Assembly (NCBI RefSeq): GCF_003002895.1
Contig: NZ_PVTI01000004.1
Coordinates: 62,001 to 126,000, forward strand
Direction of reading: 5' to 3'
DNA from: Knoellia remsis
GTDB taxonomy: Bacteria > Actinomycetota > Actinomycetes > Actinomycetales > Dermatophilaceae
DNA: 64,000 nucleotides
The notes under the pieces were generated by a model. It was given only the letters and a program-made list of their open reading frames with translations. It ran no database searches and was not told where the DNA came from. How positions within the stretch are numbered: position 1 is the first letter of the stretch; every line of letters starts with the position of its first letter. This document shows positions 9,001-16,120 of this stretch, piece after piece. The translations under genes were made by a program, and so were the position numbers.

Positions 9001-10004
9001 GGCAGGTGGACGGCGCCGATACCGAGGTCGGTGCGGGCATCCTGGACGCACTCGTCGGCGAGGTCCCGGGTCACGGCGAGCAGGGCCGCGGCACGCGTGT
9101 CGTCGCCGGTGACGTCGAGGGCGCGGGCCCACATCTGCGCGCTGCTTGCAAGGTGTCCGGCGTCGGTGACCCGGTCGAGGTGGCGGGAGTCGAGCACGAC
9201 GAGGCGGCGGGCGGCGTCGAAGACGTCGACGGTGCGCACCTCGCCCCGGTCGGCGTGCCGGACGGCGGCGGTGAGGACGGCCGGCACCCCGGCCTCGTCG
9301 GCGAGGCCGAGCAGCCGGCGGGCGTGGGCACGGGAGCCGGGAGTCCCCTCGGGGCCACCGGTCATGACGACCTCGATCGCGAGCGCGTCCGGTGGCAGCA
9401 GCTCCCGCCACGCCTCGAGCCGGGCGCGGGCCTCCCCGAGCCGGCGGGCGAGCAGGGCCCGCCCGACGTCGGAGTCGGGTCCGAGGAGCACCCGCAGCCG
9501 ACTCGCCTCATCCGGCTCGATCACTGCTCCCCCACGGCACCAGCGGTCGAGCAGCCGCGGCGTCGTCACCGGTGTGCCGCGCTCGCCGCGCAGGTGGGTG
9601 TCGGTGACGAGCCGGCACAGCGCCGCCCAGCCGAGGCCCCGCCCGACCGCGGCTCCGCGCCCCCGGGCGAGGACGGTGACCCGGGGCAGCCGCGGGTCCA
9701 CGATGGCGCCGCCGCGCACCGGGGTGCGGACCTTCGGCGCGGGTCGTGCGGGTCGCTGCGGCCCGTGTGACCGCCCGCCGGGGTCCTCCCCGACGGCGAG
9801 GTCGACCCCGAGGATCGGCGCGATCCCGGCCTCACGACAGGCGGTCGCGAAGCGCACCGCGCCGTAGAGACCGTCCCGGTCGGTGAGGGCGAGCGCGGGC
9901 TGGCCGTCGGCGGCGGCGCGCTCGACGAGGGCCTGCGGGGTGGACGCGCCGTAGCGCATCGAGAACCCCGACGCGACGTGCAGGTGCACGAACTCCGTTG
10001 CCAT
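6081..10004 (-). CDS. dnaE2: Error-prone DNA polymerase III alpha subunit DnaE2 (ImuC)
   Basis: C-family polymerase responsible for SOS mutagenesis. Domains in order: PHP domain (HLHVASGFSM at 7-16, then LALTDRDGLYGAVRFA), palm with the catalytic triplet region LPDIDIDVESARR, fingers and a tandem HhH region (GFCKAHAAAFALPTYHSAW, DVKGISEAE), and a C-terminal OB fold (RVVFLTLDDTTGPVDATFFED). The end, KLWHSSPGSSGH, matches the conserved DnaE2 C-terminus. At 1307 residues it is longer than the usual 1050-1150; extra Pro/Arg-rich sequence lies after the PHP start (about 75-130) and in a linker around 1010-1070. The HEPN-domain gene ends 6 bp upstream, so it belongs to the SOS-box operon. No imuA or imuB is present. 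Confidence 0.93.
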   Translation of the reverse strand: MATEFVHLHVASGFSMRYGASTPQALVERAAADGQPALALTDRDGLYGAVRFATACREAGIAPILGVDLAVGEDPGGRSHGPQRPARPAPKVRTPVRGGAIVDPRLPRVTVLARGRGAAVGRGLGWAALCRLVTDTHLRGERGTPVTTPRLLDRWCRGGAVIEPDEASRLRVLLGPDSDVGRALLARRLGEARARLEAWRELLPPDALAIEVVMTGGPEGTPGSRAHARRLLGLADEAGVPAVLTAAVRHADRGEVRTVDVFDAARRLVVLDSRHLDRVTDAGHLASSAQMWARALDVTGDDTRAAALLAVTRDLADECVQDARTDLGIGAVHLPEPGVLNIAPGDDPQRVLDERCRAAVNARYPDSGAAQRHTVLSRLDDELRVIAHLGYPTYFLTVAEVTDLIRERGVRVAARGSGAGSLVNYLLGISGIDPIRHDLLMERFCSPLRAELPDIDIDVESARRTEIYEAILDRFGGDRVTCVSMMDTYKVRHAVRDVGAALGMPPVEVDEIAKAFPHIRAKDARSAIADLPELRSRGLDSARMDTFFELVERLDGLPRHIALHPCGVVLSNAGLLDRTPVEASWLGFPMSQFDKDDVETLGLLKLDVLGIRMQSAMAHALAEVRRVDGVDVDLDDEAQVPLDDEATFRLIRTTHTLGCFQIESPGQRELIGKFGPERFNDLIIDISLFRPGPVKSDMITPFLESRHGWSKPRILHPTLWPALAETEGVVVFHEQVLRIVAETTGVTLAQADEVRRTMGTPRGQEEIEAWWRPAAAARGYTPEEVDLIWAVLKSFASFGFCKAHAAAFALPTYHSAWLKTHHPAAFLAGVLTHDPGMYPKRLILDDARSLGISVLGLDVNASGDTYRIERLDEGDRVGAVVGPAGSSEPYAAQRAVVPAHPDLPDASDYGIRLSLTDVKGISEAEVASIVAAQSFSSLGDFWTRARVSRPVVERLVLAGAFDAMHGIGPAGSGLGRRGRITRRDLLLHVSELDRWERATTHTGAGRAGRRGRHTPPPVIPGGRLEGDGRGGTLVRERAAAQSQAARPVVAAADQPVQLALDLGDRPELTPGAGLPEMTGTERVRAELDVLGLDASAHVVEFYGPMLDALGVTRSRDLLRARSRGEVWVAGVKVATQTPPIRSGRRVVFLTLDDTTGPVDATFFEDVQGPYAATVFHSWLLLVRGEVRRTGSRGISVRATGAWELAGLWEAWRDGGLPAVLAALEAADAEGRARAEAGEAEAEASRTRSGRRVLVHASGFRQSPYADTRPAGTPTSDGHRVGSIVPAVPDHGTPSRKLWHSSPGSSGH

Positions 10005-10010
10005 GAGCCG

Positions 10011-10433
10011 CTATCCGCTCTCGCGCGCGGCGGCGAGACGGTATGCCGTCCGCGCGCCACCCGGCATACCGAGCGTTGCGGCGACGACGTCGACGAAGGT
10101 CTCCGCGGCGCGCAGGAGGTCGTCGGCCTCGCGGACCGTGACGTGGGTGCGACGGGTCTCGATCTCCTCGCGGCGGACGGCGGCGAGGGCGAAGTGCTCG
10201 GCCCACTCGCGCAGCTGTGGTGCGTCCGCGGCGAGGAGCGGCCACAGGTCGCGGCGGGCGCGGCGGGCGCCACCGCGGCGGGTGGCGGGACGACCGGCGA
10301 CGTGCGCGGCGGCGGCGCGCATGGCGGCGTCGAGGGCGGCGACGAAGCGCGCCGTGGCGAGCTCGGCGGCATACGCGTCGGCGAGCGAGCCCCGGGACTG
10401 CTCGAGGAGGGCGAGGGCGGGTGCGGCGGCCAT
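10011..10433 (-). CDS. SAV_6107-family HEPN domain protein
   Basis: A 140-residue, Ala-rich helical protein matching the SAV_6107 HEPN family conserved next to dnaE2 in actinobacteria. HEPN domains are all-helical and often RNA-binding or RNase modules; I see no clean R-x4-6-H catalytic motif, so nuclease activity should not be assumed. It lies between DUF6504 (12 bp upstream) and dnaE2 (6 bp downstream) in the operon behind the LexA box at 10880-10895. That points to a DNA-damage-induced accessory role, which is inference. Confidence 0.7.
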   Translation of the reverse strand: MAAAPALALLEQSRGSLADAYAAELATARFVAALDAAMRAAAAHVAGRPATRRGGARRARRDLWPLLAADAPQLREWAEHFALAAVRREEIETRRTHVTVREADDLLRAAETFVDVVAATLGMPGGARTAYRLAAARESG

Positions 10434-10445
10434 GGTGGGGTCCCC

Positions 10446-10781
10446 TCAGTCCTGGGCGAGCAGCAGGACCCACGGGTCGCTGCAGCCGTCGGCGGAGTCG
10501 GAGGCGAGGTCGTAGACGCCGGTGCCCGCGGCGCTGCCGGCGACGACGCGCCAGACGTGCCGCTCGTGGCGTTCGGAGTCGCCCGCCTCGCCGAGGTCGC
10601 GCCACCAGGCTCGGCGCTCGCTCCAGTCGTCGAGCACCTCGCGGACGACGAGGATGCGCCCGCGCCAGACGAAGGCCCGCGGCCGGGGCCGGACCGCGAC
10701 GGCACCCCCGGCGGGGTCGACCCCGGCAGGCGAGGCCGCCTCGACCCGGACCTCGACGCGTTCTTCGTACCGGCGCACCAC
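10446..10781 (-). CDS. DUF6504 protein, first gene of the dnaE2 operon
   Basis: A 111-residue protein with the DUF6504 pattern RRYEERVEVRVEA...FVWRGRILVVREVLDDW...WRV. The start GTG 10781 is chosen over an in-frame start at 10889 because GAGGAGG sits 9 nt upstream and the longer form would include the LexA box. DUF6504 genes usually accompany SAV_6107, ImuB-type Y polymerases and dnaE2; their role is unknown. The perfect LexA box 10880-10895 is about 100 bp upstream, so it is probably induced by DNA damage. Confidence 0.7.
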   Translation of the reverse strand: MVRRYEERVEVRVEAASPAGVDPAGGAVAVRPRPRAFVWRGRILVVREVLDDWSERRAWWRDLGEAGDSERHERHVWRVVAGSAAGTGVYDLASDSADGCSDPWVLLLAQD

Positions 10782-10879
10782 GACAGAAGCCTCCTCGGGC
10801 AGGATGGATCGGGCGGCCGGTGAGCCACCGGCACCGCCTCGGACAGTCGACACGTGCGACCGCGGCCATGTGACGCGTC

Positions 10880-10895
10880 TCGAACACACGTTCGA
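10880..10895. promoter_or_regulatory. Perfect actinobacterial LexA (SOS) box
   Basis: TCGAACACACGTTCGA is a perfect palindrome with the TCGAAC-N4-GTTCGA pattern recognised by actinobacterial/Gram-positive LexA. It lies between DUF6504 (GTG 10781, minus) and the YbaK-type gene (ATG 10953, plus). Its distance from DUF6504 fits control of the DUF6504-HEPN-dnaE2 operon. Confidence 0.9.
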
Positions 10896-10940
10896 ACTAC
10901 TGTCACTCTACAACTGGCGGACGCGAGGCCGTCAACCCCC

Positions 10941-10946
10941 TACGCT
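10941..10946 (+). promoter_or_regulatory. -10 element of the YbaK-type gene (leaderless)
   Basis: TACGCT followed by GACGCC and ATG 10953. It lies 46 bp from the LexA box, so LexA bound there could in principle affect this promoter as well. Confidence 0.5.
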
Positions 10947-10952
10947 GACGCC

Positions 10953-11474
10953 ATGACCGAGCCAGGGGAACTCGTCCCGGAGCGCGACCTCAGCACCCAC
11001 CCGTCCGTGGCCGTGGTACTGAACACCCTTGCGGCACACCACATCTCGCCGACGGTGCGCTACCTCCCCGATGCCGTCCGGACGGCCCGCGCGGCCGCCG
11101 ACGCGCTGGGCGTCACCCCCGCCGAGATCGCCAACTCGCTCGTCTTCGCAGGACAGGGTCACGACGGCTCGGTCGAACCCGTCCTCGTCCTCGCCTCCGG
11201 CGGGCACCGGGTCGACGAGGACCGCGTCGCCGGGCTGCTCGACCTCGCCGCGCTCGACAAGGCCACTCCCGAACAGGTCCGGCAGTGGACCGGTTTCGCC
11301 ATCGGTGGCGTCGCCCCGATCGGGCACCCTGCTCCCCTGCGGACCGTCGTCGACGTCACCCTCGGCGGCTTCGACCACGTGTGGGCCGCGGCCGGACACA
11401 GCCACTCCGTCTTCGAGACGACCTACGACGAGTTGCTCCGCATCACCGGCGGCAAGGCGATCGAGGTCGACTGA
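10953..11474 (+). CDS. YbaK/EbsC-family aminoacyl-tRNA deacylase
   Basis: A 173-residue YbaK/ProX-type editing domain, expected to hydrolyse mischarged aminoacyl-tRNA (for example Cys- or Ala-tRNAPro) in trans. Visible family features are EIANSLVF, the conserved basic/Gly segment, FAIGGVAPIGHPAPLRTVVD and WAAAGHSHSVFETTYDEL. ATG 10953 is chosen because TACGCT lies 6 nt upstream (leaderless). It is divergent from the SOS mutasome operon and followed by an inverted repeat at 11504-11561. Confidence 0.85.
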   Translation: MTEPGELVPERDLSTHPSVAVVLNTLAAHHISPTVRYLPDAVRTARAAADALGVTPAEIANSLVFAGQGHDGSVEPVLVLASGGHRVDEDRVAGLLDLAALDKATPEQVRQWTGFAIGGVAPIGHPAPLRTVVDVTLGGFDHVWAAAGHSHSVFETTYDELLRITGGKAIEVD

Positions 11475-11503
11475 CCGCACCCGACGGCGGTCCCGACGAG
11501 AAG

Positions 11504-11561
11504 GGCCGCGTTGCCGGGATGACGAGCGCCCCTCCACACTCATCCACCCGGCAACGCGGCC
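11504..11561. terminator. Long inverted repeat after the YbaK-type gene
   Basis: A perfect 15-bp stem (11504-11518 pairing with 11547-11561) encloses 28 nt that add ATGA/TCAT pairing at the base of the loop. No T-tract follows, so it is either a U-tract-less terminator or another structured element. Confidence 0.5.
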
Positions 11562-11598
11562 GCAGGCATCACTCTGGCGGTTCGGGCCGGGCGGACGG

Positions 11599-11610
11599 AT
11601 CCGTACGGAT
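11599..11610. promoter_or_regulatory. 12-bp palindrome upstream of the NTF2-like gene
   Basis: ATCCGTACGGAT is perfectly self-complementary and lies 54 bp upstream of the -10-like hexamer of the NTF2-like gene. Its size and place suit an operator for a dimeric repressor; the protein is unknown. Confidence 0.35.
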
Positions 11611-11663
11611 ACTCAGATTCACCCGGACGACCTACTCAACCCGGGACTGTCGGCGGGCTCGTC

Positions 11664-11669
11664 CATGCT
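11664..11669 (+). promoter_or_regulatory. Possible -10 element of the NTF2-like gene (leaderless)
   Basis: CATGCT, then GGGCCC, then ATG 11676. One mismatch from TANNNT at the first base, with the same 6-nt geometry as the other leaderless starts. Confidence 0.3.
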
Positions 11670-11675
11670 GGGCCC

Positions 11676-12098
11676 ATGACGACATCGAACCTCGTTCCCG
11701 CCTCGGCCAAGCCCTCGGCCGCTACCGCCTCGGCCACGGCCACCGCTGGAGAGATCCTCGTGCGGTTCGCGAACTCCATCGACACCCAGGACTGGGAGGC
11801 GTTGGGCGCCCTGCTCGAGCCGGAGTTCGAGGCGACCTACGTCCACACTGGTGAGACCTTCGATCGCGACGGCTTCGTCGCCCTCAACCGCGACTACCCA
11901 GGTTCGTGGCGGTTCGAGCACCAGCAGGTGGTCGACGGCGGCGACGTGGGTGCGTTGCGGGCCCGGGTCAGCGACGCCACGGGCGAGAGTGACGAGGTGC
12001 ACCACGTCGCGACGTTCGCCCGGGTGCGCGGCGGCCTTGTCACCGAACTCACCGAGGTGTGGGCGGAGGTGAGCACACCCGACCCGAGCCGCCGATGA
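11676..12098 (+). CDS. NTF2-like (SnoaL-type) protein
   Basis: A 140-residue protein with a 25-residue Ala/Ser/Thr N-terminal stretch, then a cone-shaped NTF2-like fold: EILVRFANSIDTQDWEALG, LLEPEFEATYVHTG, FDRDGFVALNRDYPGSWRF and strands ending VTELTEVWAEV. Such folds serve as enzymes, binding proteins or ECF-sigma regulatory tails, and no catalytic set can be recognised here. It converges on metF, whose stop is 26 bp away. A 12-bp palindrome lies in its upstream region. Confidence 0.65.
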   Translation: MTTSNLVPASAKPSAATASATATAGEILVRFANSIDTQDWEALGALLEPEFEATYVHTGETFDRDGFVALNRDYPGSWRFEHQQVVDGGDVGALRARVSDATGESDEVHHVATFARVRGGLVTELTEVWAEVSTPDPSRR

Positions 12099-12124
12099 AG
12101 GGCTCCGGACTGCCTCTGCCTGCC

Positions 12125-13012
12125 TCAGCGGGCGCCGGTGGACAGACCGAGGTTGTCGTGGACCTCGAGTGTCGCGGTCGAGCGGTTCATCGTGATGAAG
12201 TGCAGCCCCGGCGCACCCTCGGCGAGCATGCGCTGCGCGAGCTCGGTCGCGATCTCGACACCGACGGCACGCACGTCCTCGGGAGACCCGGACGCGGCCT
12301 CGAGACGGCTCACGACGGCCGGCGGCAGCGGTGTCCCCATGAGCTGGGCCATCCGGGTGATCTGCTTCAGGTTCGTCACCGGCATGAGCCCGGGCGTGAT
12401 CGGGAGGTCGCGCCGCTGCGCCACCCGGTCGCGCAGGCGGAGGTAGGTGTCGGCGTCGAAGACCATCTGCGTCACGGCGAAGCTCGCGCCCGCGTCGGCC
12501 TTCTTGACCATGATCTCGACGTCGTGGTCGAGATCGGGCGAGGCGGGGTGCTTGTCGGGGAACGCCGCGACGCCGATGGTGAAGTCCCCCAGGGTGCGCA
12601 CGAGCGCCACGAGGTCGGTGGCGTGGTCGAGCCCCTCAGGGTGGGCGACCCACTCGCCACCCGGGTCGCCCGGCGGGTCGCCGCGCAAGGCGAGGATGTT
12701 GCGGACTCCAGCGGCGGCATACTGCCCGACGACGCGCCGGATGTCGGCGACCGAGGCGCCCACACACGTGAGGTGGGCGAGCGGGGTGAGGGTCGTCTCG
12801 CGCGCGATGCGCTCGGTGACGCGCACGGTGCGGTCCTGGGTGCTGCCGCCCGCGCCATAGGTCACGGAGACGAAGTCCGGGTGGACCCGCTCGAGCCGGC
12901 GGATGGCGTCCCACAGCCCCGCCTCGGACGCGTCGTCCTTGGGCGGGAAGAACTCGAAGCTCACCGAGGGCCGCTCACTGGCGAGCAGTCCGGGGATCGA
13001 GCGGGGCGTCAT
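12125..13012 (-). CDS. metF: 5,10-methylenetetrahydrofolate reductase
   Basis: A 295-residue TIM-barrel flavoenzyme that reduces 5,10-methylene-THF to 5-methyl-THF for methionine synthesis. Seen: SFEFFPPKDD near the N-terminus, VSVTYGAGGST, HLTCVG, NILALRGDPP and TQMVFD, all MTHFR signatures. ATG 13012 is chosen because TACCCT ends 7 nt upstream (leaderless); a longer frame from 13057 lacks family similarity. It diverges from idsA, as Rv2172c does from idsA2 in M. tuberculosis. Confidence 0.92.
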   Translation of the reverse strand: MTPRSIPGLLASERPSVSFEFFPPKDDASEAGLWDAIRRLERVHPDFVSVTYGAGGSTQDRTVRVTERIARETTLTPLAHLTCVGASVADIRRVVGQYAAAGVRNILALRGDPPGDPGGEWVAHPEGLDHATDLVALVRTLGDFTIGVAAFPDKHPASPDLDHDVEIMVKKADAGASFAVTQMVFDADTYLRLRDRVAQRRDLPITPGLMPVTNLKQITRMAQLMGTPLPPAVVSRLEAASGSPEDVRAVGVEIATELAQRMLAEGAPGLHFITMNRSTATLEVHDNLGLSTGAR

Positions 13013-13019
13013 GCGGGTG

Positions 13020-13025
13020 AGGGTA
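13020..13025 (-). promoter_or_regulatory. -10 element of metF (leaderless)
   Basis: TACCCT on the minus strand, then CACCCGC, then ATG 13012. Confidence 0.5.
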
Positions 13026-13042
13026 GTCGAGGGGCGAGGTCG

Positions 13043-13048
13043 TAGGCT
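13043..13048 (+). promoter_or_regulatory. Possible -10 element of idsA
   Basis: TAGGCT about 75 nt upstream of the idsA start, leaving a leader that contains a ribosome site. It is 18 bp from the divergent metF -10, so the two promoters would be close to back to back. Confidence 0.35.
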
Positions 13049-13122
13049 CGGGCCCACACACCGTGAGATGGCCGCGCCAGACGCCCCCGCGCCGCCCCCG
13101 CCACTTCAGCCGAGGAGTGCTC

Positions 13123-14208
13123 GTGACCAGCCCGTTGGACGAGGCAGACCTGCGCGCCCGGGTGCAGACCTGCCTCGACGGCGAGCTGCATCACCAGGCG
13201 GACGTACTCGCCGAGCTCGGGCCCGACGTTTCCGACCTGCTCGACCGCATCGGCTCGCTGCTCTCGGGCGGCAAGCGGCTGCGCGCGGCGTTCCTCTACT
13301 GGGGTCACCGCGCCGCCGGACGCCCGGACTCCGATGCCCTCGTCCGGCTCGCGAGCTCGATGGAGCTCTTCCAGGCCGCCGCGCTCATCCACGACGACGT
13401 CATGGACGACTCGGACACGCGCCGCGGTATGCCGTCCGCGCACCGTGCGCTCGCGACCGCCCACACCGAGCGTGGCTGGGGCGGTGACGACGAGCGTTTC
13501 GGCCAGGCGGGCGCCATCCTCGCCGGCAACCTGTGCCTCACGTGGACCGACGAGCTCTATGCCACGAGCGGTCTCGATGCGGCCGACCTCGCGCGCGGAC
13601 GGGGCGTCTTCGACCGGATGCGGACCCAGCTCATGGCCGGGCAGTTCCTCGACGTCGTCGACTCGGTCCGGCCGTGGGACGACCTCGCGGAGGACGAGCG
13701 CATCGAGCGCGCGCAGCGGGTCATCCGCTACAAGAGCGCGAAGTACACCGTCGAGCACCCCCTCCTCATCGGGGCGACGACGGGCGGACTCGGCGCGAGC
13801 GACCTCGACCGGCTCTCGGCCTACGGCCTCGACGTCGGGCACGCCTTCCAGCTGCGCGACGACCTGCTCGGTGTCTTCGGCGACCCGTCGGCAACGGGGA
13901 AACCGGCCGGCGACGACCTGCGCGAGGGCAAGCGCACCGTTCTCATGGCGCACACGCTGAGCGGCACCAACGCTGCGGGCCGCGCCCTCCTTGACGCCTC
14001 CCTCGGCCGACCGGATCTCAGCGATGCCGAGGTCGACGAGCTGCGTGCCGTCATCGTCGCCTCCGGCGCCGTGGACGCCGTCGAACGGGAGATCGGCGAG
14101 CTCGCCTCGCGCGCCCTCGCGGCACTCGCCGAGGCCCGCTCCATCACCGACGAGTCGCGGACCGTCCTCGCCGCCCTCGTCGAGACCTCGACCGCGCGCA
14201 GCACGTAG
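13123..14208 (+). CDS. idsA: Polyprenyl (geranylgeranyl-type) diphosphate synthase
   Basis: A trans-prenyltransferase of 361 residues that condenses IPP with allylic diphosphates. GGKRLRA near residue 50, the first Asp-rich motif HDDVMDDSDTRRG (about 89-101) and the second motif LRDDLLGVFGD (about 244-254) are all present. Product length (C15, C20 or longer) cannot be fixed from sequence. GTG 13123 is preceded by GAGGAG at 13112-13117. The position between metF and the Rv2175c-like gene equals that of idsA2 (Rv2173) in M. tuberculosis. Confidence 0.9.
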   Translation: MTSPLDEADLRARVQTCLDGELHHQADVLAELGPDVSDLLDRIGSLLSGGKRLRAAFLYWGHRAAGRPDSDALVRLASSMELFQAAALIHDDVMDDSDTRRGMPSAHRALATAHTERGWGGDDERFGQAGAILAGNLCLTWTDELYATSGLDAADLARGRGVFDRMRTQLMAGQFLDVVDSVRPWDDLAEDERIERAQRVIRYKSAKYTVEHPLLIGATTGGLGASDLDRLSAYGLDVGHAFQLRDDLLGVFGDPSATGKPAGDDLREGKRTVLMAHTLSGTNAAGRALLDASLGRPDLSDAEVDELRAVIVASGAVDAVEREIGELASRALAALAEARSITDESRTVLAALVETSTARST

Positions 14209-14224
14209 CCCCCGTCACAGACCC

Positions 14225-14269
14225 GCCTGCCACGGGCCTGCCTGCCACGGGCCGGCTCGCCACGGGCCG
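14225..14269. repeat. Three imperfect 15-bp tandem repeats after idsA
   Basis: Units 14225-14239, 14240-14254 and 14255-14269 share GCCACGGGCC with small changes at the ends. They lie in the 93-bp gap between the convergent idsA and Rv2175c-like genes. Confidence 0.7.
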
Positions 14270-14301
14270 GCTCGCAGGACGAGCCCCTCTGAGGACTCGG
14301 C

Positions 14302-14757
14302 TCAGAAGGCGAGCTCCATGGCCCGCCGACGCACCTCGGTCTTGAACCCGCCACGCAGGGAGTCGATCGGCGCGCCCTCGACGGGGAAGGTGTCGTCGGG
14401 GGTGAAGAGCCAGCGCAGGATCTCCTCGTCGTTCATGCCGCCGTCAGCGAGGACGGTGAAGGTTCCCTTGAGCGCGGGCAGCACCCCTTCGTCGTCGAGG
14501 AACTTGGCGGGGACGGCGACGACGTTGCGCTCGCCGACCCGGGAGGCCAGGAGCTCCCGGTCGTCGATGAGCCGACGAACACTCGAGAGCGGGACGTCGA
14601 GCCGCTCGGCGAGGTCGGGCACGGTGAGCCAGTCGCCGACAAGGCGTTCGAGGGAGCTCGCGGAGGTGTCGGAGGCGGAGGAGGTGGACGCCGCCTCCGC
14701 ATTCTCCGCGGCGGGCATGTCGCGATCCTGGGCGTGCTGGTCGGGCGTGTCACTCAC
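14302..14757 (-). CDS. Rv2175c-family DNA-binding protein
   Basis: About 151 residues. After an acidic, Ser/Ala-rich N-terminal 40 residues comes a winged-helix/excisionase-like segment (DWLTVPDLAERLDVPLSSVRR), then the Rv2175c C-terminal domain (LRWLFTPDDTFPVEGAPIDSL...GFKTEVRRRAMELAF). In M. tuberculosis Rv2175c binds DNA and is phosphorylated by PknL, encoded next to it; the same pair is kept here, with a wall-hydrolase gene between them. GTG 14757 is used; another in-frame start lies at 14775. Several Thr/Ser residues in the N-terminal tail could be phosphorylation sites (inference). Confidence 0.85.
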   Translation of the reverse strand: MSDTPDQHAQDRDMPAAENAEAASTSSASDTSASSLERLVGDWLTVPDLAERLDVPLSSVRRLIDDRELLASRVGERNVVAVPAKFLDDEGVLPALKGTFTVLADGGMNDEEILRWLFTPDDTFPVEGAPIDSLRGGFKTEVRRRAMELAF

Positions 14758-14821
14758 GGCGTCAGGGTGCCACACGCACGTCCGGTGGATGACATCCCTC
14801 GCCTGAACTAGTCACACCCGC

Positions 14822-14827
14822 TACTCT
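14822..14827 (+). promoter_or_regulatory. Possible -10 of the LysM/SLT-kinase unit
   Basis: TACTCT about 100 nt upstream of ATG 14928; no convincing -35. The leader between them shows no riboswitch that I recognise. Confidence 0.25.
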
Positions 14828-14927
14828 GGCCACGTCTGTCACAGAAGTCCCACAGGTACCCCTTCGACAGGCGCCTCAAACCATCGCCGCGGCACCGCCG
14901 CCGCGACGACCCGGAAAGGACGACCCC

Positions 14928-16058
14928 ATGGTCATCGCCCTGCCCCCTGCCACCGTCCCCCCGACCGCCGTGCTTCCCGCGCACACCGTGACGACGCCGA
15001 GTCCCGCACCCAGCGGCTGGACGAGCTACACGGTCAAGAACGGCGACACCCTCTACGGCCTCGCGGCGACGTTCCGCACGACGGCGCAGGCCCTCGCGGC
15101 GAAGAACCACATCAGCGATGGGCGCCGCCTGTGGGCCGGGGCGACAATCCTCGTCCCCAGCCGTGGGGCGAGCACGACGAAGGCCGCCCCCCGCTCGACC
15201 AGCCGCGCCCTCGGCGTCCACACGGTGCGCGCCGGGGAGACGCTCTACGGCATCGCCGCCCGCTACCGCACGACGCTGCCCGCGATCACCAAGGCCAACG
15301 GCATCTCGCCGCGGGCATTCATCCACCCGGGGCAGCAGCTGCGCGTCCCGGGGGCACCCGGCCGGGCGTCCGCGGCGAAGGCCGCGAAGGGCACCCCGAA
15401 GGCGAGCGGGGCGGCATACACGGTCAAGGCCGGTGACACCCTGCTCGGGATCGCCGGCAGGCACGGCCGCACCGTCTCCGCCCTCGTCAAGGCCAACAAC
15501 CTGCGCGGCACGATGATCTATCCGGGACAGAGGCTCACCATCCCCGGCGCCGCAGCGCGCAAGACGGCGCCCAAGCCCCTGCCGAACACCTTCGCGGGAC
15601 GCACCTACCCCGACAAGGTCGTCCGCAACGCCGCCCGCAACCGCGAGATCCTCGCCGCGCGCACGCTCCCCACGCGGGCGCAGACCAAGGCGCTCATCAC
15701 CGCGACCGCTCGGCGGCACGGCGTGGACCCGAGCCTCGCCCTCGCGATCTCGATGCAGGAGTCGGGCTGGAACCAGCGGCAGGTCTCGGTGGCGAACGCC
15801 GTCGGCATCATGCAGGTCATCCCCTCCGCGGGTGACTGGGCCTCGTCGATGGTCGGGCGCGACCTCAACCTGCTCGACCCCAAGGACAACGCCACCGCCG
15901 GCGTCGTCATGCTGCGGGCGCTCATCCGCATGTCGGGCTCCGAGAACGTCGCCATCGCGAGCTACTACCAGGGATATGCCTCGGTGAAGTCCCGCGGCAT
16001 GTACAGCGACACCAAGACCTACGTCGCGAACGTCAAGGCACTCAAGGGCCGTATGTGA
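14928..16058 (+). CDS. LysM / SLT-domain peptidoglycan hydrolase
   Basis: A 376-residue protein with three LysM repeats (about 34-77, 97-140 and 163-206, each starting YTVKNGDTLYG-like), Ala/Lys-rich linkers, and a C-terminal lysozyme-like SLT domain (about 255-376) carrying MQESGWN with the catalytic Glu and AVGIMQVIP. It should bind and cleave peptidoglycan glycan strands. No classical signal peptide is seen from ATG 14928 (upstream GGAAAGGA); the N-terminus is only weakly hydrophobic and Pro-rich, and an in-frame upstream extension does not supply one. Its stop overlaps a GTG by 4 nt (GTGA), linking it to the PASTA kinase gene. Confidence 0.85.
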   Translation: MVIALPPATVPPTAVLPAHTVTTPSPAPSGWTSYTVKNGDTLYGLAATFRTTAQALAAKNHISDGRRLWAGATILVPSRGASTTKAAPRSTSRALGVHTVRAGETLYGIAARYRTTLPAITKANGISPRAFIHPGQQLRVPGAPGRASAAKAAKGTPKASGAAYTVKAGDTLLGIAGRHGRTVSALVKANNLRGTMIYPGQRLTIPGAAARKTAPKPLPNTFAGRTYPDKVVRNAARNREILAARTLPTRAQTKALITATARRHGVDPSLALAISMQESGWNQRQVSVANAVGIMQVIPSAGDWASSMVGRDLNLLDPKDNATAGVVMLRALIRMSGSENVAIASYYQGYASVKSRGMYSDTKTYVANVKALKGRM

Positions 16059-16108
16059 CATCCACGGCGGCCGACCGCGAGGTCCACGGAGGGAGCACGT
16101 CGAGTCCG

Positions 16109-16114
16109 TACACT
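16109..16114 (+). promoter_or_regulatory. -10 element within the kinase gene start region (leaderless)
   Basis: TACACT, then CGACGG, then GTG 16121. It would give the kinase its own leaderless transcript in addition to read-through from the LysM gene. Confidence 0.45.
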
Positions 16115-16120
16115 CGACGG

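Noticed and set aside
6072-9867. Several long plus-strand frames opposite dnaE2
   Set aside because: All mirror the codon structure of dnaE2; no ribosome sites, no recognisable motifs.
14225-14269. CRISPR-like array
   Set aside because: Three adjacent 15-bp imperfect units without spacers; a simple tandem repeat.
14758-14927. ydaO-type c-di-AMP riboswitch before the wall hydrolase gene
   Set aside because: The leader is short and lacks the conserved ydaO sequence blocks.
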